From: Triatoma infestans
Lineage: Eukaryota > Arthropoda > Insecta > Hemiptera > Reduviidae
NCBI GenBank assembly: GCA_011037195.1
Contig: JAAEAF010006075.1
Span: forward strand, 1 to 64,000
Direction: 5' to 3'
DNA: 64,000 nt
The first letter of the stretch is position 1; every line of letters starts with the position of its first letter. The position numbers were made by a program, and so were the translations under genes. Shown here piece after piece: positions 1-11,405 of the stretch. The notes under the pieces are model-generated. The model was not told the DNA's origin, made no database searches, and worked only from the letters and a program-made list of their open reading frames with translations.

Positions 1-242
1 GGTATCCAATAGAGAGGCACCTTACCCCTCCGAGCCAAGGCGTTAAGCCTTCTCCTACATCTCCCACTAGTTTCGAGCTCCACCATGGCTTGCTCAAAGC
101 CCTCAGTGCGGCCTGACTATCAGAGAATATCCGCACCTCTTTAATCTCTCCCTGCCACTCCCCCACAAGGCGGCAGCATTTAATAATGCCCACCACCTCA
201 GACTGGAAAACAGAGCCAAACCACCCAAATCTGGTTCAGTTT
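1..242 (-). pseudogene. LINE RNase H domain fragment (runs off left edge)
   Basis: Read on the minus strand this encodes part of a retrotransposon ribonuclease H: a VFQSEVVGI segment followed by FSDSQAALRAL, the paired acidic motifs of the RNase H fold in R1/Jockey/I-type LINEs. The sequence nearest the edge (CRRRLNALARRG) is closely related to the LINE fragment at 60.0-60.75 kb, showing one family in both places. A one-base deletion relative to that copy shifts the frame just after WSSKLV. The element is cut by the window edge and shows no start codon. It is a dead fragment; the RNase H assignment is firm, the clade is inferred. Confidence 0.75.
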
Positions 243-714
243 AATTGTTTTTTATTTATCGGTTGTTTGATGTTGATAAGAATAAATACAAAAATAATGG
301 TTTTTTGAATCACATGCTCATTTCAAATTTTCTTGATTAATTGATGGCGGTGACACATTGCCTTGACTTATTTTGACCTTGCCTGCAACATAACCATAAG
401 GCACCGCCCACAAGTTGTGTCACTTGAAGCGTGACATGCCTCTTTAGGTTAGGATTCTGGCAGAAACAGAGAAAGTGATCCAGTAACACCCTACGATAAA
501 GGAAGGAGCAATTAAGAAGTAGTAGGGAAGTTGAGAAAGCATTATATAAATGCGCGCTACACTCAGCTAATAATCATTCAAAAAATACATACAAGTCTTC
601 ATAAAGAAGTCATCATGCATCGTTACTCTAACAGATCAGTCTATCACTCTCTTTCACACCGTTATACTCTGCTAGTTTAAGAGTGTAAAGTTCTCGAGGT
701 AATTTGAACATATT
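243..714. other. AT-rich sequence without recognised feature
   Basis: No coding signature, repeat partner or RNA gene seen here; the short open frame at 628-825 belongs largely to the inverted repeat that follows. Confidence 0.4.
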
Positions 715-993
715 AGAGATACTTTCCGTGATCGCTTGCTTCTTTTTGTGGTCATTGACAGGTGTGGGGCGTTCGCCCATCATCAGGATGTTTTTGTCAG
801 ACAGCGTAATAACATAGACTTGCACAGAGCAAATTCAGTTGATATACTCTATTTTGCTCGATTTACGCTCAATTTGCTCCGTGCAAGTTTATGTTATTAC
901 ACTGCTTGACAAAAAAACATCCTGAAGGTGTGCGAACGCTCGAAACTGGTTGATGACCACAAAAAGAGGCAGGCGATCACGGAAAATATCTGT
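715..993. repeat. Inverted-repeat element, family F1, foldback form
   Basis: The arms at about 715-835 and 868-993 are imperfect reverse complements, with outer ends AGAGATACTTTCCGTGATC and GATCACGGAAAATATCT. Each arm carries the same block seen once in the short element at 45518-45671 (CATCCTGA, a GCGAAC hairpin, then a GAAAC-like stretch), so this is a head-to-head dimer of that family. The left arm keeps CTGATGA and the GGGC/GCCC stem but has CACAC in place of GAAAC; the right arm keeps GAAAC but has CTGAAGG. No transposase is encoded. Confidence 0.7.
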
Positions 994-1544
994 GATGCTT
1001 ACCAGCTCTGCGGAACCAGCCACAACAATTTGAACATAATTAATATACATAATGTTCAGTTAGTGTACTTTTGTCTTATATCATTTGTTTAGTTTAAACC
1101 CACCAAAATTCCATTACTTTGGTAATTTTGAAGATAAATCAACATGAATTTGATAAATGTTCATTCTGTAAGAGTATCATTTCTCTTTTGTGCTGTGAGA
1201 CTTAATAATTTAGTTAAAAGGGAAAATAAAGAAATCCCTTGAATTCTCGGTAGGTGTGTGTTTATAGTTTATAAATATAAGCTCCTATCTAATCAGCGGC
1301 TTCGCTCATGGTGAATGATTGGAAAATATCACTTTAATATCTTTGATTAGACCGTTCCTCTCTAGATTTACTAATGTGCTGTTGATACCGCTATCCTTTC
1401 CATCACCTATCAAAGCTATCCAAAATATTCAAACTCTTGGTACCACACTCAAACAATGCTGCCACAAATGGAAAATAAAGCAATGTAGAAAAATCCCAGA
1501 TTTGAAATAAAATTGATACGTTCTTATCTATGCAACGAGCATCC
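994..1544. other. Unassigned AT-rich sequence
   Basis: Short open frames only (for example 1319-1510), with no motif recognisable in translation. No repeat partner noticed within the window. Confidence 0.35.
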
Positions 1545-2150
1545 CAAGTTTAAAGAAAATCGTTGCAGCTATTTTGAGAAAATTTTAAACAACTCAAAAA
1601 CCCATTCCTATAAAGTCACTCCTCCGGTTAACCCAATTTTCTTCAAATTTAGAATTCCAGCCATATTTTTAATGTTTATTAATATTATGTTAGCGGTAAA
1701 ACGATTTATTGTACTTATGTTATACTTTAAAAGCAAGCTTAGCGTTACTGATCCCCAGAACCCCCCCCCCAAATCAATTTTCTCGTGAAAGTGTTTCAAC
1801 TTAAAGTGATATGCATTTGTGTGTGTAGATTTATGTGATAGGATTCATGTATGTAATTTTCAAGAAATTCGCGAAAAACTGAAGAAAAAAAAATTAGTAA
1901 TGTGCCACTTCCGGTTGATAGATTTTGCCCGACACGTTCTTGTTAGATGTTGTGGTACTATCTAAACAGAATACTAAGTTTGAGCTTCAAGGGATTTTCA
2001 TTTTTTTTGGATATCTTGTTTACACATACGTATACAGACAATTCGCTAAAAAAAAAAAAAAAATTGTACTCAGGGGCCTCAACCACAAGTATTTCCGGTA
2101 AAAATGAAATTTGACGCAATCGCAATTAGTGAGAGAGAGAAGTAAAAAGC
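1545..2150 (+). repeat. Repeat family H copy, 3' two thirds
   Basis: Shares with the long copy at 62939-63931 the succession CTCCGGTT, an AATTCCAGCC block, a C-rich stretch, ACTTCCGGTTGA, an ACTCAG-GG-CCTC block, TTTCCGGTAAAA, and an ending like GAGAGAGAAGTAAAAA. The 5' terminal hairpin of the family is not clearly present, so this is a decayed copy. It is noncoding. The flanking sequence up to 2191 also resembles family H in the opposite orientation and is the target of the LINE insertion that follows. Confidence 0.6.
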
Positions 2151-2180
2151 TGCAAGAAGCTCAAACTTGAAATTTCGATT

Positions 2181-2191
2181 AAACTGGCATA
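2181..2191. repeat. Target site duplication (left) of the 2192-3391 LINE
   Basis: AAACTGGCATA here is repeated exactly at 3392-3402, directly after the poly(A) end of the LINE fragment. Confidence 0.85.
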
Positions 2192-3391
2192 TTTCTAAAC
2201 ATTATTGAACCACTGAAGATAATACCAGACTATCAATTCGGTTTCCGCTGCTGTCACTCCACAATCCAGCAAGCTTATCGTGTTGTAGACACCATCGCTA
2301 CTTCGCTTGAATTAAAACAGTTCTGTGCCGGCGTATTTCTTAGATGTCTCTCATGCTTTCGACAGGGTATAGCATGAAGGATTGCTGTGCAAACTTAAGC
2401 GCCTGTCTACCCACTACTTACTATCTCATTCTTAACTCCTACCTCTCAGACCAATTCTTCCAACTTATTCATGGCAATTTTCAATCTTCTATTCATCCCA
2501 TTCTTGCTGGAGTACCACAAGGAAGTGTTTTAGGTCCCCTGCTCTATACTCTCTACACAGCTGACTTACCTTCACATCCCAATACCTCTATTTACATCTT
2601 CCTATCCACACATACTGATCCCACTCTAGCAGTTCGCTCTCTACAAAACCCACCTGAAAATTTTGGAATCCTGGCTTCAAAAATGGCGAATAAAAATCAA
2701 CCCACAGAAATCCAAGTACATAGTCTTTACACTAAAACGAAAAACTCTTGCTCCTGTCTACTTGTATAACTCACCTATTTCCTCAGCAGACCATGTGCGG
2801 TACCTTGGACTGTACCTGGACTAGCGACTTACTTGGAATCCAAACACAAGACTTAAACGCATTGAACTGAATAATAGATACAAACTCCTAAAGAGACTAC
2901 TCGACCAACGCTCAAAACTAACACTCTACAGTAAAAGACGACAGCATCTATCTCTTTTGGCTCTCATATGGACTTTACGGACTCGAACTTTACGGAACTG
3001 CAAAACGATCTAACATTAAAAAAATACAGACTCTACAATCTAAGATCCCCCACGCCATATCCTAAACGCACTTTTTTTTTGTCAATAATCTAACTATCCA
3101 CAATGACCTCAAAATTCCATTCGTTTCTAAACTTCCCAAAACTCGTTACAATAGCTTTCATCGAAAACTCCTATCACATCTTAACCCTTTAGCTGCAAAT
3201 TTATCTTCAACGACACTTCCTTCTAATCCTTACAGACGGCTGAGGCGCCGCTGGCCACATAACCAATCGGTCGACTAGTGATGGTCATCATTCACAACTA
3301 TCACGCCATTTGTATATTGTTCATACGTATATCACATTTACTTGTTGTTCCTTATAGAACAGTTATAAATATTCAATAAAAAAATTTAAAA
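2192..3391 (+). mobile_element. 5'-truncated Jockey-type LINE copy
   Basis: Starts in the middle of a reverse transcriptase (IIPDYQFGFR, then an AFDRV segment, then AGVPQGSVLGPLLYTLYT) and runs through the thumb (RYLGLYLD, RLTWNPNTRLKRI) to a short 3' UTR with AATAAA and an A-rich tail. Protein blocks match those of the full-length LINE at 40483-45203 one by one, so it is the same or a sister family in opposite orientation. Several frameshifts and in-frame stops make it noncoding. It is bounded by exact 11-bp target duplications, so the 5' truncation happened at insertion. Confidence 0.88.
2344..2769 (+). pseudogene. Reverse transcriptase fragment (open stretch inside LINE)
   Basis: The longest open stretch of the truncated LINE. 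It contains the conserved RT block AGVPQGSVLGPLLYTLYTADLP, but the catalytic YADD region that should follow is not readable in frame and the frame shifts after about residue 80. Its ATG is internal to the RT domain and has no significance as a start. Degenerate copy with no expected product. Confidence 0.7.
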
Positions 3392-3402
3392 AAACTGGCA
3401 TA

Positions 3403-5222
3403 CGCTAGATTATCGCAGAAGTACCCCCTACTAAACAGGAAGTCCAAATTAAAATTAAAATGATGGCCTTCTATTTAAACACATCCTTAATAAGACCGTT
3501 AATAACTTCTCCCTGGTTTGTCAAAAATATTCATATTCATCAAGAACTCGAAAGTCCAACAATAAAAGAATTTAACAATACACTTTCCTTCAAGTTTCTC
3601 AAATCCGTTCAATCTTCTAAACATAAAAATATTAACAGCCTAGGAAAAACCGATTATTAATCGTTGCTTGCGCCCTCGTTTTATTCAGGACATAAGACTG
3701 TTGTAGACTACTTCCTCTTATCAATCTAAATTATCCGGTTGTATAGGACAGTCTTAGGCTGAACCGTCACAGTAAATTTATATTTCATATATTAACAACC
3801 ATGTACAACAAATTTGTTGATTCTGGTTTAAACACTCAATTAAAAAAAAAAAAAGAAAAAAAAAAAGATATTTCGTTAGTTATTATCAGATTGTTTTCTA
3901 TGTAGCCTTGCTTCATTTTGAGGTCATTGATTAATCTCAAATGTTCACAACCTTCAGAATATCTTGATAAAAATATGAAACTTTGAGATATCACACTGCT
4001 CACCACAAGACAAGACAAGAAGAGAGATGACTTCTAAAACTACCGGCCAGTAACCACAAAATGAAACTGCTAGCACGTGAAAAAATTTCAGATAAAAGTG
4101 TTCATTCTTGTACATAAGTAGACGGAAATAACAATATATCTTCTAAAGTCAAAACTTGTTAGGGACTATTAATTGTAGCTTCGTGTGAATGACGTCGCTT
4201 CAATTAATGTTTACCATTTCTTCTTTGTAATGATTTGAGCAAAGCCCATATTAATGCTTCTTTTCATCCAGATTGCTTTTTTTTTTGTTTGTTTTTACGA
4301 CAGGTTTTGCTTCTGCAACAGACAAATACTTTCACAGCCGAATATAAGCTGACAACAGCACATTGCTTGAAAATGCATTGATCCTTTAAGAACACTCTAA
4401 CAGTTCAGTATAGTTAAGTGGTGTATGTGGTATTGTTCAATACGAGTGCTAGTAATGACCAGTTTCTCCCCTACACAATTTCCTTAATATCATTAGCTCC
4501 CTCGGTTCTCTTACTGAATAGAGTGCTACAGGAAGTTGGGGTAAGTAAACACTTATTACCGCTTTGCTGAGCCTGCTGCATGACTCACTAGAGGGTGTAA
4601 TGATGGAATTGCGAGAGAAATATGAGCGGTTAATGAGCTTGTCTCTTATGAAGAAATTTAAATATTTATATAATGTTTAGCCTTCAGTCCATTTTTCAAG
4701 AGCAAGAAATTTTACTTAATTGAGCCAAGGATAAACGTAATAATAACAATTATTTACATTGATAATTCCTGTTGTTTGTTGATTTAATCGAATTAATATC
4801 ACAGTGCAAGCAGTTAGCCCTTTATTTAATTAATACTTTGTGATTAAACGTTACCTGACATCATTTAATAAATTATTAGCCACATATATTTCCAAATTTA
4901 TTGTGATATTTCATTTAAGATTCGATTATTATTGCCCTACCCAGATATTGCTAAATGTATGAGTAACTTTAGAGTGAAAAGATTGTGTATATATTAGAGG
5001 CAAAGTAAATCAGGCATTGTATACGATGCCTAGGCATTTCAGACATTACCTGAAGACAAGAGGCAAAGTGTGGAACTTACTCTAATTCCATACTTTAGAA
5101 TACCTGTGGCGAAGCTAGCAAAGTTACCCTCCCAGTACAGCTAGATCGATTACATCATTTTCGTGAGCTTATGTGTTCAGACTCGAAATATCAAGCATTT
5201 GTGTACTCTATCTGTGTAATTT
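3403..5222. other. Unassigned AT-rich sequence
   Basis: Open frames at 3460-3660 and 3836-4018 are short and low in complexity, with no recognisable domain. Homopolymer tracts (A-rich 3841-3867, T9 near 4270) are present. I see no repeat partner within the window; this may be ordinary intergenic or intronic host DNA. Confidence 0.35.
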
Positions 5223-5489
5223 TTAAAAATATATATGAATCCGACCAAACATATCTTCGTAAATTCCCATCATACGTCCTTCTTTAAGCCCCATAAACAC
5301 CCAGGTAATAAACCGTCTTGAGATAGATCGCAAACCTTTTCCCTCTTCCCCCATTCCGCTGATTGGTGGAGCATCTACGCGATTACGATTGCGATAGCGA
5401 AGCGACCTAGAGTGTAGACTGGCTTGGAAGCGACAGAGCGCTGCCGTTTCTCCTTCCCGCTGCTTGAGAATCTTGTATGTAGGTTTCAT
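5223..5489 (-). other. Locally GC-richer segment with uncertain open frame
   Basis: An 88-codon open frame on the minus strand, rich in Arg and Gly, in a stretch clearly less AT-rich than its surroundings. I do not recognise any domain. It may be a host exon or promoter-proximal sequence, or chance; conservation is the missing evidence. Confidence 0.15.
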
Positions 5490-5614
5490 AAATATATATC
5501 ACATCGAATCCGTCCTCTCGATATTTTGTTACTTGTCTAGTGTAGGATTAATTCATTAATTATATCTATGAGATCTTAAATATACCTATGAGCGTTGTAA
5601 AAACCAACAAAGCC

Positions 5615-5735
5615 AGTGACCAAATACAGAGGGACCACAGTGCTGTCTGTAGCAAAAGAACACTGTCCGGAGGCCGACATGCACTGTGAAGGCTCAGGCG
5701 TCCATGACTGTAGATTCGAGGCGCCTTAAATTAGT
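5615..5735 (+). repeat. SINE body fragment
   Basis: Contains the block CAGTGCTGTCTGTAGC, AGAACACTGTCCGGAGGC, then a GCACTG stretch and an ending GAGGCGCCTTAA. The same order is seen at 54640-54775, 26770-26850 and (reverse) 24080-24150. The tRNA-like head is missing in this copy. Noncoding. Confidence 0.55.
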
Positions 5736-5885
5736 ATAAATAAATAAGTAAAAATTAATTAGTGACTAATATTGCTTGTTGACAATAAAATTCTAGGCAA
5801 TTTGTTGCAGTAAATATATTTCGGACAAGTTGCTGGCACATTGCGAACACAAATCAAATTGTTGTTGGGTCAAGTGTATTAGGTA

Positions 5886-6549
5886 TGTAATGACATGGCA
5901 AAGTCATTGACATCGGCAAAGTACACCAAAGAAATAATTTACAACTGGTGGTTCCAGCCAGCTGCTATCAACAAAGGGTGAAAACAGTAACACTGTTGGC
6001 CGCCGACAGCCGCGGTCAACCAAACAAACAACAAAGCCTTTTCATCAATTCTCACATCAAAAGGCAGGCACCGCGATAAGTATGGCCACTAAATAAGGGC
6101 AGCAAACTACGAAGGTCGCAAGAGGCCGCACACTAAGACAGATGTCTTGGTGTGAGTGTGAACAACAGTATATATGAACTCTATGATATACGACGACAGG
6201 ATTATTATATCATCTACGACCAAACTATACACGAGCGGCAATTCACAGTTATATTCAACTTATCATTCTCGTAGTTGTGCACTTTAGTTCGTTATTTTAA
6301 CCATTCTAAATTATCAGCTATTTATCTTCTATTTATTATTAAGTATTTTATTATATTATTAGTTACCATTTATCACGTTTAAATTATTGTTAAAATACAG
6401 TTTATTTTTTATATAAAAAAACCGTTTAATAATTCGAGCACTAACTTCCCAAATCTCTCAAACTAACTTCCGCCCTCTTCAAGACTTCTGCTACTCCAGG
6501 AATCATACATCAAACGATTCCATTACATCTAATATCTGATTCCATTACA
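5886..6549 (+). mobile_element. Solo LTR, 664 bp, with target duplication
   Basis: Bounded by the perfect 7-bp inverted termini TGTAATG and CATTACA and by the direct repeat GGTA (5882-5885 and 6550-6553). A TATA-like GTATATATGA lies at about 6168-6177 and the region downstream is pyrimidine-rich, as in LTR R-U5. No retroviral coding sequence lies beside it, so it is the product of LTR-LTR recombination. Orientation is taken from the TATA box. Terminal bases match the other solo LTRs in this window. Confidence 0.7.
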
Positions 6550-7794
6550 GGTATAAAGCACGAGATGATGGCTATTATACTGCCACCTACTGTTAAAAAT
6601 ATTTCGATTTACCGGCCGCCTTTTTCTGTCTCCTTGTAGGTTAACAGCTCTTATACTTATCAATAATTACCACTTTTGGACCCTAAATATAAATATCTTT
6701 TCATAATGTCAAATAACTGATGTATGTAAGTCAGATTTTGGTTCAAAATGTTCAAATTATAAAATAGCGATATTTCTAAAAAACAATTGGGTCCACTCAC
6801 TGAAAGAAATGTAATATTAAAAATTTATCGCTGTTACAGATTTTCCTTCTATTTCAGAACTCAATATAGTGTGAAACTCTGAGGTAATTACAGGGTTATC
6901 AGTCAGGGTAACAGACAGGCTTAATGTACATACAACGTCAAACAAACTTGGGGGATTTTGGAAAGCATCTCATGATAATAAATATTTGAAAGCCTGTATC
7001 GCTTCTTTTTTTTTTTTTTGCCAAATCACTGTAATCACTGAATAAAATTAAGAATTATTAATTAATGAAAAATTATTTCTATAATCAGTGATAAAAGCAC
7101 ATTCATCAATGCTCGGAAGCTTTTTATATATAAAATATTCTGGATAATTATTAATTTATTTTTATTATCAAAAAACTTTTATCGTTCACAATAAAAAACC
7201 AATTAGCCACTTGTTAAGGAAAAAATTAATTAAAAAAAAAAAATAATGCTTTCATTAATATTTTAAGAATTTTTAATTCAGCACAAGGGCCGCCTTAAAC
7301 TTCTTAAGTAATTTTACTAAAGAGATGTTTTATATTAAAATTAATTATTAAAATGACTTTTAAAAAGTTGGATTACTTTTTTAATGATATTAAAAAAAAA
7401 ATTTTTTTTTTTTTGTTAAATTACTTCTTTTCTAACAAAGGGAAATAAAGAAATAGTAATTATTTTTGCAGAAATTGGTTTCCGCGTAATTGGCGAAAAA
7501 TTGTGTTTCCGCGTAACCCAGATCTTTATAGTCGGCTTTGAAAGGTAAACATTTCTTTTCGACGTTTTTCTTTGCTAGTTACAACCACTAGTTTGGTATT
7601 CTTTAACTTTTTCTTTTAACTACACTAGTCATAATTTTACATTCCAACTAGAAAAACAGTAGTTGCAAAACAAAATAGCAAAAACAACTAGCAACTAGAT
7701 TTTATAACTGTTTGTTCTGATTACTTAACTAGTAATTTTCAGTTAAAAATATTATAGAATGTGTATATGGGTCTTCAATGCTGGATAATATTTG
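6550..7794. other. Very AT-rich sequence, no feature recognised
   Basis: Long A/T runs, for example near 7005 and 7220-7420; no coding or repeat signature seen. Confidence 0.35.
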
Positions 7795-8290
7795 GTCGTA
7801 GCACATGCACACTTCTCATACTCCTAATCGGTTTCGGATTTTGCATCTGTAGTGTCTTAGTGAACCACTGAACCCCCACCACTCATCCACTCTAGCGGAG
7901 AGAAACAGCCCCTCTCGCACAGAGAGGAGAGGCTCGGCGAGTGTATATATATACGAGAGAGACAGTCAGAGAATCATTCTATTGAATTCAGTTTTACACA
8001 TCAGATATCATTCTGTTGATTTACACATCAGTTTAACATCGCTCCGTTCATATCTTTTTAGCCACGTCAGTCTGTCAGTTCAGTTCAGTTCAGTTAGTGT
8101 AAAGTCCTTGGCAGTCAGTCATATACATATATATCAATTATATATCTTATAACCATCTTAAGGTGTTATTTATCACTCATCAAGCAATAACCTACATCTC
8201 CTCACAACACCCTTACACATCCATCGTCAGAGCAAATTTATTAATTTCGTATAGAGAGTTTACATTGTAACTTTGGTTAACACTTATTTT
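7795..8290. repeat. Half copy of foldback family F2, split by a solo LTR
   Basis: Sequence at 7795-7847 (ending ATCGGTTTCGGATTTTGCATC) and 8218-8290 (CATCCATCGTCAGAGCAAAT onward, then a GTATAGAGAGTTTAC block) is continuous in the foldback element at 8834-9070. The LTR at 7848-8217 therefore interrupts this older repeat, which reconstructs the empty site and its CATC duplication. Confidence 0.75.
7848..8217 (+). mobile_element. Solo LTR, 370 bp
   Basis: Begins TGTAGTG and ends CCCTTACA, with CATC duplicated on both sides (7844-7847 and 8218-8221). The interrupted F2 repeat fixes the junctions independently. A TATA-like GTGTATATATATACG is at about 7940-7954. Internal GTGTAAAGTCCTTGGCAGT resembles a block in the LTR at 23445-23843. 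No coding sequence. Confidence 0.8.
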
Positions 8291-8833
8291 TTTTAATTAC
8301 ACAAATATTCTAGTTAACTAACTACTTTTGTACTTCTTAACAAAATCTGTAGTTGCCCAACAATGTTGCTAATGTCCTTAATTGTTCTGAGATATTAATT
8401 AAAAAACTGTTCTTGTTACTTGTCGTATTTTTGAAGTCTTTCCTAGTTCGTGCACATTTCCGGTGCTTAAAAGCGTCTGGCAAAATGGTCCTCTTTTTCA
8501 AATAGCCGCATATTGTTTTTCCTTTTAACCGAAACATTTCTTCTTTACCCAATTTTGCAGACTAAAAGCAGTCTATTTCCTTTTTTATAAAAGGAAGAAG
8601 TCCTACCCTATTTAAAGTCCCTCTGGCCCATATTGTGATACGTAAGATCGGAAGCTTCTCACACATACATACCCCCCCTCCTAAAAATCTACTTGTCCTT
8701 GCCCAAGAGACTTCAACACATGCATTTTTGGGAAAAAGCAATTTCGAAAATCTGTCTCGACTGCATATTGAACTAGTGAGTAAATAAGAGAAAGTAAAAA
8801 ACAAAATGTATAAATCACAAAAAAGTCTCTGGT
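8291..8833. other. Spacer with non-significant open frames
   Basis: The open frames at 8337-8552 and 8562-8852 (minus) have no recognisable motif. The second runs into the foldback arm. Confidence 0.3.
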
Positions 8834-9282
8834 ATTTTATCCGTCGTAACATGGATATTGATTTTGTACCTGACCGGTTTTTGGATTTTCATCCATCGTC
8901 AGAGCACATTCACTAAGTTCGGGTAGAGAGTTCAGTTCAACGTAAAGTTTCTGTTACACTTACACTTGTTGGTTTGTTGTTTGTATAGTGCGGAAGGTTA
9001 TAAGGTTATGTTACATGTGTGTGGGTTTAATGACAAAATGGAATTATTATAAATTATGATTAGACGTTAGAAAATAGTGTACGTCAAATAATAATTTATA
9101 ATAAATAATTCCATTTACCTCCCGCACCTGTAAACAAACAAGAAACCAACAAGTGTGAATGTAACAGAAACATTACGTTGAAGTGAACACTACACGAACT
9201 TGGTGAATTTGCTTTGACGATGGATGAAAATTCGAAACCGGTCAGGAACAAAAGGAATATGCATGCTACGATGGATAAAATC
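8834..9282. repeat. Foldback (palindromic) element, family F2
   Basis: Nearly symmetrical inverted repeat: arms of about 200 nt each side of about 9070, with a spacer of some 20 nt. The outer ends read ATTTTATCCGTCGTAACATG and, reversed, a close match ending near 9282. Each arm carries GACGATGGATGAAAAT followed by a C-GAAACCGGTCAGG-like block. It encodes no transposase. Such a palindrome would form a long hairpin RNA if transcribed. The open frame at 9096-9329 is a by-product of the arm. Confidence 0.8.
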
Positions 9283-11018
9283 AACGACGATGTTATCAAG
9301 CATTGCGGACCCATCCACATATTCAACAAAAAATCTTATCTTATATGCAGTTCAGAATTTATACAAATCAATTAATAAATCTGTTTCCTAAAACAAAAAA
9401 TTGGCAATCTGATAATTTAATAAATAATTAAATAAATTTGATCAAATCTGAAAAATAGGCGCCCCCTTTTTTAATGAGTGTAAACAATATTTGTAATTGA
9501 TAATATCAGATGATACGGTTCCCATAGGAGTATATTATAAATGATGGAAATCCCCTAAGCAATTTTGCAACCAACTTAACAAAGTTTAAGAATAATGGTA
9601 TCATCCGTTTATGGATGTAAAAAGTTTTACAACTTCCAGTTGGAGGTAGATAAGTTCTTGGTACTATGTCTACAGATTGGATTAATGTCATGCATACATT
9701 AGTTGTGTAACGACACCTTCGGGAGTCTGATTTAACTACTCTCAGTTCTAGAAAGATATAGTATTAAGTTTTTTTTTTATATTTTAGAAATAAAAAAAAA
9801 CAAATTTATAAAGGTTATTTATTATATAAAATATATAAAGATTACTTTTTTAGAAAGAAGTTTTGCAGAATTATTTGTATTTCACTAATTAGTTCATTAT
9901 AAAATAGCGGTATAAAATAATTTACAAAGAAAAAAATATTAACACCTGTGGTTAATTAGAGAGCATTATTAAATATATTTGTGGAACTGGACTATCTACA
10001 GACTCGTGGTCTGCGGTTCTCCAACGGTTATGTGCCTTTTTGATTGAGGCCAACTGCTAATAATAATAATTCGTATATTTGCTCTAGAATATTTTACTAT
10101 TTCTTGGCAAAGGAGCAGCATAAATTACAAATTATGTACATTAAATCAAAACTTAATTCCTTTTCTAATAATATATACTAATAATATTGGAAAATAAACA
10201 AAACGTGATAATATAATTAAATAGTAATAGTAAAATAATAAAAAAAGATAATATATTAGTTATACTCTAACTGTCAATAAATAAATAACAGAATAGGTCA
10301 CTAAACACAGAAAACAAACTTTGATTATGAGGACGATAAAACTATAAGTAAATAGAGAGAATATTAAAAAGCAAGCAAATATTAATTTAATGACTTCAAT
10401 AAATATACAGATTATTCATTTGTAATTTAGGTTGCAAACAAATTTAAACAGGCATTTTATTTTGTAACATATTTAGGTAACTAAAAATCATTTTGCCGGT
10501 AGAGGATGGATGTTTCATTTACAACAAAATCATTTAAAAATTTGGACCAGTTCAAAGAAAAGGCAGGACATTCAAAAAAGAATGTGCTGGATGTCGTCCT
10601 TCTGATTAAGTACACAATTATGGCAGAACCTCGTCCGGATAGGATAGAGCGATCACAAATCTTTTTACACGCATTAAAATTCTATTAAAGTTTTTACCGG
10701 CAAGTCTGATCTGTGCCACAACCCTTATCTTTTCAATATGCCACAGGTATTGTGCCTCTGCTAGGCCCAAACGGTTAATTTGACAATAATAAGTATTAAA
10801 AAAACTATTCACAACAGAATATACATCAGTACAGACCAAATTGATTCTTGTAACATTCTAAAATTGTTTTTTTTTTACTGAAGAATTACAGATTGGTAAC
10901 TTGCATTAAGCAGTAAATAATCATAACCAATATTTATTAGATGAGATTTTAAATGCGATTACCAATTAAATATAAGATTTATAGAAGTATTATCAAGAAA
11001 TGTGATAATAGAATCTTG
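9283..11018. other. Unassigned AT-rich sequence
   Basis: Only short open frames (9506-9691, 10506-10688, 10618-10839), none with a recognisable domain. TAA/ATA-rich stretches at 10180-10260. Confidence 0.35.
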
Positions 11019-11405
11019 AAATGTGATTGGTGATGTTGTGTTGTATGTTTGTAGTTAGCACGAGCGGTTTTGTAAAAGGGCTTGTAAGTATATGTGTTTA
11101 GGCGAGAAGTATTAGTAATAATCAAGAGAGCACTACTGTTTTTAAAATAAATAGATGATTCTCTAAGCAAATTTAACTATTTTACAATATCATAGCTATA
11201 TCTTAATAAATCAGATGTTATACTAGAATAAAGGCAAATCACTATCACTGGCACTGAGTTTAAGAGAGCCATTCCTGAAGCAAGTGTTCTGGCTTTGAAA
11301 GCAGAATGCAGACTGTCCGAAAGAATGCCTTCTCTTACAAAACTGTTGGCCAAGTGGCATTATATTAATTTAACGGATTATTGCGCCTTTGTCTCTTGGT
11401 TTGCA
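11019..11405 (-). repeat. Repeat family B, copy 1
   Basis: Reverse complement shares with 30135-30510 the blocks GAGACAAAGGC, ATAATGCC-CTTGGCCAAC, GTTTTGTAAGAGAAGGCATT, a GCAGAACACTTG-like stretch and CAAGCCC-TTTACAAAACCGCTC, in the same order. Noncoding, about 390 bp. Possibly a solo LTR or SINE; ends are not sharply defined. Confidence 0.6.

Noticed and set aside
628..825. 65-codon open frame at 628-825
   Set aside because: It runs through the F1 inverted repeat, whose other copy at 45.5 kb has changed frames.
5223..5489. Host exon or regulatory island
   Set aside because: Only base composition supports it; kept as a low-confidence feature, not claimed as a gene.
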